The translations under genes and the position numbers were made by a program. Positions 33,215 to 41,709 of a stretch of 54,004 nt of DNA are shown here, piece by piece (within the stretch, counting starts at the first letter, position 1; every line of letters starts with the position of its first letter). The notes under the pieces were generated by a model that made no database searches, was not told where the DNA came from, and saw nothing but the letters and a program-made list of their open reading frames with translations. Origin of the DNA: Nitrospira sp. (GTDB taxonomy: Bacteria > Nitrospirota > Nitrospiria > Nitrospirales > Nitrospiraceae). The stretch covers positions 1 through 54,004 of the forward strand of contig SPAW01000053.1 of assembly GCA_005239465.1 (NCBI GenBank), given 5' to 3'.

Positions 33215-33307
33215 TCAGTCATGTCGCGATACGACACAGACACTGTCTCCCCCCTTCGGCATTCCTTCCCCAACCGTGATTGTGGCCATATGATGTTGCA
33301 CCCCCAG

Positions 33308-33323
33308 CCTCGTTATCACGAGG
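33308..33323. terminator. Short hairpin between convergent genes
   Basis: CCTCG-TTATCA-CGAGG lies in the 123-base gap between the CheR-like gene and the AIR-synthase-like gene, which converge. It may terminate one or both transcripts. The stem is short and no clear U-run follows, so this is weak. Confidence 0.4.
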
Positions 33324-33337
33324 TTCATCCGTTTCTT

Positions 33338-34426
33338 TCAGCGTGCGCGTGATTGTTTAAAGAACCTTGCCACTTCATCCACGGCAAACCGTGGAAAGGG
33401 ACGAGCGCTACCATCTTCGATCAGCGTTACGCCGTTCCTTTTCGGAACCACGGTTCCGATCCGTGACACTGGAATTCGAGCTTTTCGTAACCGCGCGACG
33501 ATTCGCCTCTCACAGGCTTGATCGGCACTGATCAGAAGGGATCCGGACGCGATCGCTCCCAAGGGATTGAGCCCAAAATCAGTGCACAGTTGAGCCGCCT
33601 CGGGAAGAATTCGTATTGCGTTGGCATCGATCTTCAAACCGACGCCTGCCGCTTCTGCCATTTCGTATAGCGCCGAGCTGAGCCCTCCTTCCGTCGGATC
33701 GTGCATGGCGTGAACCCCTCCGGTAGCCATGGCCACCTGAGCCTCTTTCAGAACGGTCAGGCCCGGCTCGGTGAGATATCGCCGGCAACGAGCCAGGAAT
33801 CGCGCTCCATGCCGCTGACGGATCTGGTCGGCTCGCTCACGGGCAAGGATCGAGACTGCCTCGATCGCGAGGCCCTTCGTGAGCAGCACTGCATCACCGA
33901 CCCGCGCGCCCGCCGCTGTGACGATCTTGCTCGGTACACATTCCCCCAGCAGACAGCCCACCACGATGGGACGCGTGACCGCGTCGGTGATCTCGCTGTG
34001 GCCTCCGCACAATGAGACGTGGAGACGACGGCAGATCGTATGGAGTTGGGCAAACAGTCTGTTGACGGAGGAGGTTGTTGTGGAACGGGCGGGCAGCAGC
34101 ACGGTGGCCAGAAACCACTTCGGCGTCGCCCCCATCGTCGCCAGATCGTTGGCGTTGATCAGCAAGGCATAGATGCCGATTTCGTCTGATACAAAAGTGA
34201 TGGGATCAGTCTTCGCAACGAGTGCTGTGCCGCCGATGCGAATGGCTGCTGCATCCAGACCGATCCCCGCGCCAACCACGACACGGGGGTCTTGAGTCTT
34301 GGCAAAACGCGGGAGCAGCCTGCGAAGCAGGTCGACAGGAACTTTCCCGATCGGCAACGCTGAGCCGGTTGTCCGGCTTCGGCCTCGTGACCGCGCTTCA
34401 CGTTTCACGCTTGACGCTCTCAGCAC
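33338..34426 (-). CDS. AIR-synthase-related protein (PurM/HypE fold)
   Basis: 362 residues. The AIR synthase fold is shown by VVVGAGIGLDAAAIRIG near the N-terminus, LLINANDLATMGATPKWFL, SLCGGHSEITDAV, and AMHDPTEGGLSSALYEMAEAAGVGL in the ATP-binding half. This is the HypE/SelD/PurM superfamily, which phosphorylates or dehydrates small substrates or carrier cysteines. It lacks the C-terminal Pro-Arg-Ile-Cys of HypE (it ends FKQSRAR), so it is not a hydrogenase maturase. The reading frame begins at a GTG overlapping the MAT stop by seven bases; a TTG at 34357 is a likely alternative, because the first 20 residues are basic and uncharacteristic. Confidence 0.82.
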   Translation of the reverse strand: MLRASSVKREARSRGRSRTTGSALPIGKVPVDLLRRLLPRFAKTQDPRVVVGAGIGLDAAAIRIGGTALVAKTDPITFVSDEIGIYALLINANDLATMGATPKWFLATVLLPARSTTTSSVNRLFAQLHTICRRLHVSLCGGHSEITDAVTRPIVVGCLLGECVPSKIVTAAGARVGDAVLLTKGLAIEAVSILARERADQIRQRHGARFLARCRRYLTEPGLTVLKEAQVAMATGGVHAMHDPTEGGLSSALYEMAEAAGVGLKIDANAIRILPEAAQLCTDFGLNPLGAIASGSLLISADQACERRIVARLRKARIPVSRIGTVVPKRNGVTLIEDGSARPFPRFAVDEVARFFKQSRAR

Positions 34427-35628
34427 ACCGCATACAGGCCCCGCGTCAATGCCTTGCAGAAGGATTTCATGTGGGTGAAGGCCAGCTGGACTTCGCGCTG
34501 GATCTGCGGGCGTACGGCCGCCAGCGTCGTCCCACTCGCGAGGATGACTTCAACAACCACGGCTTGCGGCGAGGAAATCGGCTTGCCGATCTGGCTTGTG
34601 ATCCAGACAGTCACATCCAGCAGTCCTTGCACTTTTTTATGGATGTCCTCCGCCAACACCTGAGCCAGCACGTTGTAGATCTTCCCCACATGAGCCACGG
34701 GATTCTTTCCCGCTGCAGCTTCAGCGCTGGACGGCCGACGGAGTGCGATGATCCCGCACACGCGATTGCCGCGCCCGACCTCGCCGGAATCGCCCGCTTC
34801 AGCCGATGTACCCAGCAGCGACAGATACGTGCCGGCCTCTCCGGCACCAGGGTGATCCAACACATTTAAGAACACCCTCGGAGAAATGGTCGGTTCAGTC
34901 TTCCGTTTCAGGAAATCCGCTAACACCCGCTGCACACGGGCTTTACGCTTGAAATACTCAGATTCCGCACGGATGAGGGGAGCCAGAAACGGCATCGCCA
35001 CCGTCACACAGAGATCCCTGCCGCGTCTTATGGCGAGGACCTTCACGTCTTCTCCCGTGTCCGGAAACTCTTTCTTAAAAGAGGGGCCGTTCAGAAATTG
35101 CTCGACCTGGAGCACCAGCCGCTCCGTCGTCGTCAGCGGGGCGTACCCCACGGTGGCGGAGGTGTCATTGGCAACAGCTTCCCGTGGCCGCTCGGCCACG
35201 GACCGTAGCTCCTCCGACGCCGGTCTCAGCTCAACCTGACACTCCAGATGCTTGAGCGGCTTGATTCGGGGCAAATGCCGGTTGAACCATGTATAAGCCG
35301 TCCGCTCGGCGATTTCCTTCACTGGGATATGCTTGCCCTTCCATTCGAAGGTGGCCCGGTCGCCCATGATCAACCGCATCGGGGTGAGCACCGAACCGCC
35401 TCCAAATCGGCAGGCGACTTGACCGGCCACTAGCATCCCTTTGTCGGCGTTGAAATGGAGGACGCGGCCGCAGGTCTTGAGATAGGCCTGTGCCAGCTCC
35501 ACGGCGACGGCCTCCATCACGGCATCGCAAATGGTATCGGGATGACCCAACCCCTTCCGCTCCACGATCTCCATCGCTTCGTCTGCGGGAGGAATCCGAG
35601 AGGACTCGATAATCATCGGCTCGGTCAT
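34420..35628 (-). CDS. Methionine adenosyltransferase, archaeal type
   Basis: 402 residues. It makes S-adenosylmethionine from ATP and methionine. Landmarks are ERKGLGHPDTICD (23-35), NADKGMLVAGQ, NDTSATVGYAPLTTTE, LNVLDHPGAGEAGTYLSL, GTSAEAGDSGEVGRGNRVCG and KNPVAHVGKIYNVLA. These are the archaeal-family (PF01941) motifs rather than those of bacterial MetK, so the enzyme is archaeal-like and probably of horizontal origin in the lineage. It is the fourth gene of a minus-strand run with Pcm, a radical SAM protein and an HhH-type protein, several of which use SAM. A bacterial MetK may or may not exist elsewhere. Confidence 0.95.
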   Translation of the reverse strand: MTEPMIIESSRIPPADEAMEIVERKGLGHPDTICDAVMEAVAVELAQAYLKTCGRVLHFNADKGMLVAGQVACRFGGGSVLTPMRLIMGDRATFEWKGKHIPVKEIAERTAYTWFNRHLPRIKPLKHLECQVELRPASEELRSVAERPREAVANDTSATVGYAPLTTTERLVLQVEQFLNGPSFKKEFPDTGEDVKVLAIRRGRDLCVTVAMPFLAPLIRAESEYFKRKARVQRVLADFLKRKTEPTISPRVFLNVLDHPGAGEAGTYLSLLGTSAEAGDSGEVGRGNRVCGIIALRRPSSAEAAAGKNPVAHVGKIYNVLAQVLAEDIHKKVQGLLDVTVWITSQIGKPISSPQAVVVEVILASGTTLAAVRPQIQREVQLAFTHMKSFCKALTRGLYAVC

Positions 35629-35661
35629 GCCACGCTCTCTTGCAGCGGTTGCAACCTAACT

Positions 35662-36399
35662 CTAACCGGGCGGAACCTGTCCATGTCGTCCTCGCAACGG
35701 AATGTACAGCACTTCGCAGATGACCAGCCGGCTCATGCCGCGTTCACCTTTGCTCAGCAACGTGAGGTTCTGGACTCCCTGTTCCTCGATCGGTGCAATC
35801 AGCTTCCCTCCCACTTTGAGTTGCTCCAGGAGCGGGGCCGGAACCTCGCCGCAGGCAGCCGTGATGCAGATGCGATCATAGGGCGCATGCTCCGCATATC
35901 CGAGACCGCCATCACCCAATAGCACGAGCACGTCGTTGTATCCCGCCCGTTCAAGATTCGTCTTGCCAAACTCATAGGTGACCGGATCAATTTCGATCGA
36001 GACCACCAAGCCGGTTGGTCCGACGACTTCTCGCGCCACAGCGGCGCCGTACCCTGAGCCGAGGCCGATCTCCATGAACCGATGGCCCGCATCGAGGCCC
36101 AGCGGTTCATAGAACAATGGATAGCTGTGTGGGCAAGAGATCGTGGCGCGAGTACCGGGTAGCGGGAGCGGAACTTCTTGGTACGCATAGTCGCGGTACC
36201 GAGGCGGAATGAAATCCTCACGGCGGACCGTCAGCAGAGCGGACCGGATTTTCTTCGAGCGAAGCAGCCCATCTGCAACCAGTTGTCGCACCTTCTTCTC
36301 TCGCTCCGTTCGCAACTCGTCACGGCTTTTTCTCGGCTCTGTCGGCGGGGGAATTATCCACCCCTGCGTCATACGTGTTTGCCATGGGTCAATGGTCAT
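35662..36399 (-). CDS. pcm: Protein-L-isoaspartate O-methyltransferase, cytoplasmic copy
   Basis: 245 residues. It repairs isoaspartyl damage by carboxyl methylation with SAM. Landmarks are VRREDFIPPRYRDYAYQEVPLPLP (about 58-81), the TIS substrate-recognition region (ATISCPHSYPLFYEPL), and SAM motif I LDAGHRFMEIGLGSGYGAAVAREV. Motif II (VVSIEIDPVTYEFGKTNL) and the catalytic-side motif ITAACGEVPAPLLEQL follow. Start: an ATG at 36399 inside repeat DNA, or ATG at 36372 (MTQGWIIPPP), which may be the true one. It is read in the same direction as MAT, 33 bases upstream of it. A second Pcm with a signal peptide is at 38826. Confidence 0.92.
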   Translation of the reverse strand: MTIDPWQTRMTQGWIIPPPTEPRKSRDELRTEREKKVRQLVADGLLRSKKIRSALLTVRREDFIPPRYRDYAYQEVPLPLPGTRATISCPHSYPLFYEPLGLDAGHRFMEIGLGSGYGAAVAREVVGPTGLVVSIEIDPVTYEFGKTNLERAGYNDVLVLLGDGGLGYAEHAPYDRICITAACGEVPAPLLEQLKVGGKLIAPIEEQGVQNLTLLSKGERGMSRLVICEVLYIPLRGRHGQVPPG

Positions 36400-36514
36400 G
36401 GGTCAAGAGAGGCTCGATGCTGGGTGGCCATTTCCCCAGCGTATGACTTCATCACAATCCATTGACCTATGACCGTTGACCATTGACAGTTCTTTCTCAT
36501 TGACCTTTCCGGTT
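36400..36514. repeat. Degenerate TTGACC(C)ATGACCA tandem repeat
   Basis: The gap between the radical SAM and pcm genes is filled with repeats of the text CCATTGACCTATGACCGTTG and its reverse complements (around 36385-36420 and 36460-36500). The first 10 codons of pcm as called lie in this tract, which is why a later start is worth considering. No gene is present. Confidence 0.5.
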
Positions 36515-37480
36515 TCAAACCTCCGCGATCCAGGAAATTGCCGAGCCTGGTCGTTCGTGGTGCAGATGGTGCAGCCCGGCTGCCTTGGCCGTCTCAACCG
36601 CTTCCGCAAATTCTTCCTTCGTGATCGGACGGTCCAGCGGCGGATAGTTGAACGCCTTCCAACAGGGCCGATACTGATCCATGATGTTGAGGTAGGTGTT
36701 TTTGGAAATGTCTTCCGCGAGGATTCGCATGATCGCCGGAGTCCCGGCGAGCCCTTCCGGCAACACAAGGTGGCGAACGAGTACGCCGCGCACGGCCAAA
36801 CCCCGTTCGTCGATCACCAGGTCCCCGGTTTGCCGATGCATCTCCTTGATCGCAGCCTTGGCGATCTCTGGATAGCCGGGCACCTTGGAGTACTTCAACC
36901 CCGCTTCGGCATCGGCATACTTGAAATCGGGCAAGTAGATATCGACGATCCCGTCCAACAATCGAAGCGTCTCCAGCTCATCGTACGAACTGGTGTTGTA
37001 GACCAAGGGAATTTGAAGGCCCCTCTGCGCGGCCAACAGCAGCCCTTCCAGGATTTGCGGGACTTGATGCGAGGGCGTGACGAGATTAATGTTGTGGCAG
37101 CCTTGCTCTTGGAGGCTCAGCATCATCTGGGCCAGCTCCTGGGTCGACACCTCTCTTCCCTCTCGCAACTGGCTGATTTCGTAATTTTGGCAATAGACGC
37201 ACCGCAGATTGCAGCTGGCGAAAAAGATCGTGCCCGAGCCCTTCCAGCCGCGAAGCGGCGCCTCTTCCCCATGGTGCGGACCATGGCTGGACACGAAGGG
37301 CTTGGCTCCCACAAGGCAGAAGCCAAGGTCGCCTTCGAGACGATCGATCGCACAATGGCGGGGACAGACGTGGCAACGTCGTAATCGCTCTCGCGCTTGC
37401 GCGACCCGTTCAGCCAGCACGCCAGATTCCAGGAGCCGGCAGTAGCTCGCCTGTAGCTCTTTGTCCGAGGCTTTGACCAT
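36515..37480 (-). CDS. Radical SAM protein (PflA/AmrS-related)
   Basis: About 321 residues from the ATG at 37480, chosen because the earlier in-frame start at 37633 would read through an inverted repeat (37501-37559). The radical SAM site is CNLRCVYC (Cys90, Cys94, Cys97). An N-terminal CHVCPRHC...GFCLVG region is similar to that of the AmrS-like protein at 10460, but there is no C-terminal zinc ribbon. Later motifs are INLVTPSHQVPQILEGLLLA and GIVDIYLPDFKY, typical of COG1313 proteins. The modified substrate is unknown. It is part of the SAM-centred run with pcm and MAT. Confidence 0.88.
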   Translation of the reverse strand: MVKASDKELQASYCRLLESGVLAERVAQARERLRRCHVCPRHCAIDRLEGDLGFCLVGAKPFVSSHGPHHGEEAPLRGWKGSGTIFFASCNLRCVYCQNYEISQLREGREVSTQELAQMMLSLQEQGCHNINLVTPSHQVPQILEGLLLAAQRGLQIPLVYNTSSYDELETLRLLDGIVDIYLPDFKYADAEAGLKYSKVPGYPEIAKAAIKEMHRQTGDLVIDERGLAVRGVLVRHLVLPEGLAGTPAIMRILAEDISKNTYLNIMDQYRPCWKAFNYPPLDRPITKEEFAEAVETAKAAGLHHLHHERPGSAISWIAEV

Positions 37481-37500
37481 CTCTTGACCAGATCTCCGGG

Positions 37501-37559
37501 TAGGAGCCTGTCCGTTAAACTTTCTACTGCGGCGAACGGCGATGTCGGACAGGCTCCTA
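37501..37559. repeat. 59-bp element with perfect 14-bp inverted repeats
   Basis: TAGGAGCCTGTCCG (37501-37514) is repeated in perfect inverse orientation at 37546-37559, separated by 31 bases that include AAACTTTCTAC. It sits just upstream of the radical SAM start. It is a large palindrome of the REP/hairpin class and could be a terminator for the upstream HhH-type gene, or a miniature element. Confidence 0.7.
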
Positions 37560-37643
37560 GGCGGAACTAACAAGCAAGAGGCAATGCCGCAACCGCATTC
37601 CCCGTCTTGCGAAGTCGGTTGAATGTTCGGCACGCCTCAGTCG

Positions 37644-38423
37644 TCACGCACAAAACTCCCGCATGGGGCAATCCTGCTTTCGCCCCCGCCGACAGTAATC
37701 TCGCCCAAGCCGCACCAATGCTGATTCGAAATCGCTGAAGCTCTTTCTCCCCATAGCGGCTCTCTTCCACAAGACGCGAAGTCGATCCACCGTTGCACGC
37801 CCTCCTCGCACTCCATCGATCGAGCAGAGCGCCAGGTCCCTGGCCGCCATAATACTCAAAGGTGACAAGGTCGGCTGCGCTTTCGGCCAGATCCCTCGCA
37901 ACTCGCGAAGAAAGATCTGCATCGTCACGTCGCCGATTCCCTTCCCCAAGGCTTTCAGGCGAACTTCCACATCGGTCGCGTCACTGGCGGCCTCGTGCAG
38001 AGATTCAAGATCGCCGCCATACTGGCCGATGAGATGTTTCATGACCTCCAGCAGCTTTGTCGCGGTCTTGAAGTCGTAGCGAGTATAGCCGCCTGCATCG
38101 AGCGCATCGACCAACCCATTCCATCCGGTCTCCACGATGGCCTCCGGGCTCGTAAGCCCGCGCCGCATGAATTCGGCATGGGTCTTTGTCACGATCGGGC
38201 CAGAAATCCTTGCTCCATAGAGGATTGCCGCTAAGAACCAGAGAAAAAGGTCATCGTGGCTGCGCGAGTCCAGGTTCAGTCCGAGTTCACGCGAAAATCG
38301 TCCTGCCAGGTGCGAGAGAAGTGCCCTGATCACCGTGCGAGATCGCGTAACTGTCCGTCCAGATCGGTCAACGGCTGAACGCCTTCTGGCCCCAACGGTA
38401 CCGGCGTGACACTGAGAACCCAT
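37644..38423 (-). CDS. HhH-GPD-like DNA repair-type protein, start uncertain
   Basis: The convincing part is about 225 residues (from a possible GTG at 38333): HLAGRFSRELGL, HDDLFLWFLAAILYGARISGPIV, GWNGLVDALDAGGYTRYDFKTATKLLEV, LKALGKGIGDVTMQIFLREL and a C-terminal cysteine cluster CRRGRKQDCPMREFC. The helix-hairpin-helix LGKGIGDVT and the cysteine tail recall endonuclease III-type glycosylases. However, I do not see the full Lys/Asp catalytic pattern and only three cysteines are in the tail, so a catalytic role is not assured. Starts at 38423 (Met-Gly-Ser) or 38333 (GTG) both lack a ribosome binding site. The frame extends upstream to 38774 without coding character. Confidence 0.6.
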   Translation of the reverse strand: MGSQCHAGTVGARRRSAVDRSGRTVTRSRTVIRALLSHLAGRFSRELGLNLDSRSHDDLFLWFLAAILYGARISGPIVTKTHAEFMRRGLTSPEAIVETGWNGLVDALDAGGYTRYDFKTATKLLEVMKHLIGQYGGDLESLHEAASDATDVEVRLKALGKGIGDVTMQIFLRELRGIWPKAQPTLSPLSIMAARDLALCSIDGVRGGRATVDRLRVLWKRAAMGRKSFSDFESALVRLGRDYCRRGRKQDCPMREFCA

Positions 38424-38825
38424 TGGCTTAGACAGAGTCGTGTCAGAATCAAGCACATTCAGCCTCCGATGGCCCAGCGACCCATCACGAACTGGCTGTA
38501 ATCCGGACAATCGACCGGCCTGGAGATCGCTTGGCATGATAGGCATAGAAATCTCTAACAGGCGTAACCAGGAGTGGAGCAAAGCCGGTGCCATTCGGGG
38601 GCATGAGTGAAAACTAAGTCTCTCTGGCAGGTTGGAGCACGAACGCACGGGAAACGAACCCATGCGCAGGGATAACTTGCTACAACGCTGAGACAGCCCC
38701 TGTAGTGAAACGCTACAGGCTGATCGACTCGACAGGGCTCCCGCCTCACTTTCTCGTTCGTAACGCCATGGCATTGCGATTGCTCACTATTAATGGACTG
38801 CCATGACAGAATCAGCGGGGCTTCC

Positions 38826-39578
38826 ATGAGGTCTCTCCGTCAATGTCCCTTGTGCCTCACACTCGTGTGCGTTGCCATCATCGAAATGCTGATTGGGTTC
38901 TCTTCCTGTAGCGGTGACCGAGAAACGGACTTATCTGTCATCGATCATAACCGCGAGGGTGAGCGCCACCGGATGGTTGATCAGTACATCATCCCTCGCG
39001 GCATTAAAGACCCGGCCGTGATTGCCGCGATGCGGCATGTGCCACGCCATCGCTTCGTGCCAGCCATGTATTCTGTCTTTGCCTACATCGATGGTCCCCT
39101 GCCGATCGGCTATAGCCAGACCATTTCGCAACCCTCCTTGGTCGCCATGATGACGGAGGAACTCAAGCTCAAGAAGACGGATAAGGTACTGGAGGTCGGA
39201 ACCGGATCCGGATACCAAGCCGCCATCCTCGCAGAACTTGCCGACAAGGTACTGACGGTAGAAATCCTGGAGCCGCTGGCTCGCCAAGCGGAACAGACCT
39301 TGGCCGAGCTGGGCTACAAGAATGTCCAGGTCCGCGTGGGCGATGGCTATCAAGGTTGGCCTGAAGAGGCGCCTTTCGACGCCATTATCGTGACCGCCGC
39401 CTCTGACCACGTCCCTCAGCCATTACTCAACCAATTGGCTGTAGGCGGCCGACTGATCTTGCCGGTTGGTCGATTCGTTCAAACTCTGGAGCTACATCGC
39501 CGGACGGCAGAGGGGTACGAGCGCAAAACTCTCACCCTCGTACGGTTTGTTCCGCTTGTCCGTCCGGGGGAAGAGTAG
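38826..39578 (+). CDS. pcm: Protein-L-isoaspartate O-methyltransferase with signal peptide
   Basis: 250 residues from the ATG at 38826. The Pcm core is complete: ERHRMVDQYIIPRGIKDPAVIAAMRHVPRHRFVP, GYSQTISQPSLVAMMTEEL, the SAM loop LEVGTGSGYQAAILAELA, and ITVTAA-type IIVTAASDHVPQPLLNQL. Unusually, the first 28 residues form a signal-like segment with a lipobox-like GFSSC (LVCVAIIEMLIGFSSC), so the protein may be exported or membrane-bound, where SAM would not normally be available. The repair role there is unexplained. It is 9 bases upstream of the APC permease gene and divergent from the other minus-strand genes. Confidence 0.88.
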   Translation: MRSLRQCPLCLTLVCVAIIEMLIGFSSCSGDRETDLSVIDHNREGERHRMVDQYIIPRGIKDPAVIAAMRHVPRHRFVPAMYSVFAYIDGPLPIGYSQTISQPSLVAMMTEELKLKKTDKVLEVGTGSGYQAAILAELADKVLTVEILEPLARQAEQTLAELGYKNVQVRVGDGYQGWPEEAPFDAIIVTAASDHVPQPLLNQLAVGGRLILPVGRFVQTLELHRRTAEGYERKTLTLVRFVPLVRPGEE

Positions 39579-39587
39579 GAGTAAGCT

Positions 39588-40949
39588 ATGCAGATGGAGA
39601 GAACCGAACAAGATCCATCTGCACTTCCCCGTCAAATCGGCTGGTTCACAGCTGGTTGCGTGCTTGTCAGCAACGTCGTCGGCAGCGGCATCTTTACCAC
39701 GACGGGATTTATGGCGCGAGACCTTGGCCATCCGGTCTTGATCCTCTCCATCTGGCTAATAGGGGGACTGATCGCGCTCGCAGGCGCCCTCTCCTACAGT
39801 GAGTTGGGGGCGGCTCTTCCGGTCGCCGGCGGAGAATACGCGTACCTGCGCCGCGCCTATGGGCCGTTCGTCGGGTTCCTCAGCGGATGGACATCCTTCA
39901 CCATCGGCTTCAGCGCTGCCATTGCGGCTGGATCGATGAGCTTCACTGCCTATCTCCTCCAGCTCTTCCCGCTTGACGATGAAGGAGGGACGATTTCAAC
40001 CGCCTTAGCGTTGGCCCTCCTATGGTCAATCACAGGATTCCACCTGGCTGGAGTCGGAGCAGGCGGGTTTCTCCAACGAACACTGACGGTATCGAAGGTG
40101 GGAGCCATTCTCTTGCTGATCGCGGCGGGCCTGATCATCGGGAAAGGCAACTGGGCTCATCTAAGTGTCACGGGTGTTCCTACTCTTCCCGGCATTGGAC
40201 AGTGCATCGTCTCGTTGATCTTTACCCTCTATGCTTATTCGGGCTGGAATGCTGCGGCGTATCTGGCGGGAGAGATCACCGACCCCGCCCACACCATCCC
40301 TCGAACGATGATCGGCGGCACGCTCTTCGTCGCGTTGCTCTATCTCGTGCTAAACGGATTCTACCTCTACGCGTTGCCGGTGACGCAACTGGCTAGCCCG
40401 CCGATCCTGCCTGTTGCTGACAAGGTTGCAGTGGCACTGCTGGGTTCTGACGCCGCCCGGTTCGTGACAGCCATGCTCTGCGTTTCGATTGCAGGAGCCG
40501 TGAGCGCGATGGTGTGGGCCGGACCGCGCGTCTACTATGCCATGGCGCAAGATGGCTTAATTCCCTCCCTCTTCGCGAGAACCCCTGGCATGGAACGCAC
40601 GCCGATCAACGCCATCCTATTGCAAAGCCTATGGGCCTCAGCCCTGATTCTCTCGGGGAGCTTCGAACGACTGGTGATCTACAGCGGCACCGTGCTCATG
40701 ATCTTCAGCGCCCTCGCAGTGGGAGCAGTACCCATCCTGCGTCGGCAAGAGCCAAATCTGCTCCGCCCCTATCGCACGCCGCTCTATCCATTCGTTCCGG
40801 CGTTCTTTATTCTTGTCTCAATCATGATTGTCGGGAGCGCACTCTATGAGCGTCCGGTAGAAGGAGGCCTGGGAATCGCGACCGTCTTAGCCGGAACGCC
40901 GCTCTATCTGCTGTGGCGCAGGCTCAGTGGCGGCAGCCGCGTGAGCTAG
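39588..40949 (+). CDS. APC-family amino-acid permease
   Basis: 453 residues with about 12 membrane helices. The first helix carries VSNVVGSGIFTTTGFMAR, the signature substrate-binding GSGIF loop of APC transporters. Then come ALSYSELGAALPVAGGEYAYLRRAYG and, in helix 6, FTLYAYSGWNAAAYLAGEI. Amino-acid or polyamine uptake or exchange is likely; the substrate cannot be resolved. It follows the exported-type Pcm gene after 9 bases, so the two may be cotranscribed. Confidence 0.92.
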   Translation: MQMERTEQDPSALPRQIGWFTAGCVLVSNVVGSGIFTTTGFMARDLGHPVLILSIWLIGGLIALAGALSYSELGAALPVAGGEYAYLRRAYGPFVGFLSGWTSFTIGFSAAIAAGSMSFTAYLLQLFPLDDEGGTISTALALALLWSITGFHLAGVGAGGFLQRTLTVSKVGAILLLIAAGLIIGKGNWAHLSVTGVPTLPGIGQCIVSLIFTLYAYSGWNAAAYLAGEITDPAHTIPRTMIGGTLFVALLYLVLNGFYLYALPVTQLASPPILPVADKVAVALLGSDAARFVTAMLCVSIAGAVSAMVWAGPRVYYAMAQDGLIPSLFARTPGMERTPINAILLQSLWASALILSGSFERLVIYSGTVLMIFSALAVGAVPILRRQEPNLLRPYRTPLYPFVPAFFILVSIMIVGSALYERPVEGGLGIATVLAGTPLYLLWRRLSGGSRVS

Positions 40950-41370
40950 CCCCACTTTCGTGGACACTTCAAAAAAGGGACAATAGCCCCTGTGACGTTG
41001 GCCCCGTAACGAGACAATCCTTAACCAGAACAGACGACCTCTACGGTAGCCCGGCTCCCCTGACGTTGTGCGACAAACTCGTTCGGGGTCAGGTGTTGGG
41101 ATTATTGACGAGGATTAGCACCATGCTCGTTCACCCTCCTGCTTAAAAGTTTTACTCTGTCGCCTTTTGCGACAGGCTATAGTTTCAGTAAGACCTGGAA
41201 TGCCCCACACGGAATTTCCCTTTCTCGTATTACCTCTCATAAATTCGCGGAAAACCTTCGCCACATCGTAGTACCCCACTTGGTTGCTGTCTTGCAGACG
41301 AATCCAGGCACGACCTCTGTTTTTTCAATCTGCACATGCAGAGGATAGATTGGTACGACCACGGGAATAG
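40950..41370. other. Intergenic region with hairpin
   Basis: About 420 bases downstream of the APC permease. A perfect 7-bp stem CTGTCGC-CTTTT-GCGACAG lies at 41157-41175; read on the minus strand it is followed by an A/T-rich stretch. No gene is supported; short frames only. Confidence 0.45.
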
Positions 41371-41705
41371 ATGCACAAACGGCTGATCGAGCGGCGGAAA
41401 CCCATTTCTCTCGTCAGGCGGCAAGAACGGAAGACGATCTGTTGTGGGTGGAAACCGGCGTCGAGCTGGAATTCCAAGCGCGGTCAGCAGAGAAGATCAT
41501 CCGGTTTCTTGACCAGATGGAGATGGATACGAGGCTCACGGCCGAGATCGAACCGATCGATCAAGCGTTGGTCAGACTTGAGAGGGGTCAATATGGCTCC
41601 TGTAAGCGTTATTGCGGGGGAATCTCTGCTGGTCGATTGCAGGCGCTTCCAGCGACGGCGCTCTGTGTAGCCTGCGCCCAGTCGAGAGAGGTTAGGGGGG
41701 CGTAA
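41371..41705 (+). pseudogene. DksA/TraR-like zinc-finger gene with a frameshift
   Basis: Two overlapping frames together give a DksA/TraR-type protein. The first (ATG 41371) supplies MHKRLIERR. The second, one base out of register, supplies QAARTEDDLLWVETGVELEF..., the IDQALVRLERGQYGSC region, and ISAGRLQALPATALCVACAQ with the terminal Cys pair. No ATG exists in the second frame upstream of residue QAARTEDD, and the first zinc pair reads CKRYC (CxxxC) rather than CxxC. The gene therefore seems shifted near 41395-41410 and damaged in the zinc site. If intact, it would be a small RNA-polymerase-binding or general stress factor. Confidence 0.6.
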
Positions 41706-41709
41706 TCGT

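Noticed and set aside
33338-34426. HypE hydrogenase maturation protein
   Set aside because: The C-terminal cysteine motif required for cyanation (Pro-Arg-Ile-Cys) is absent and no hydrogenase or other hyp gene is in the window.
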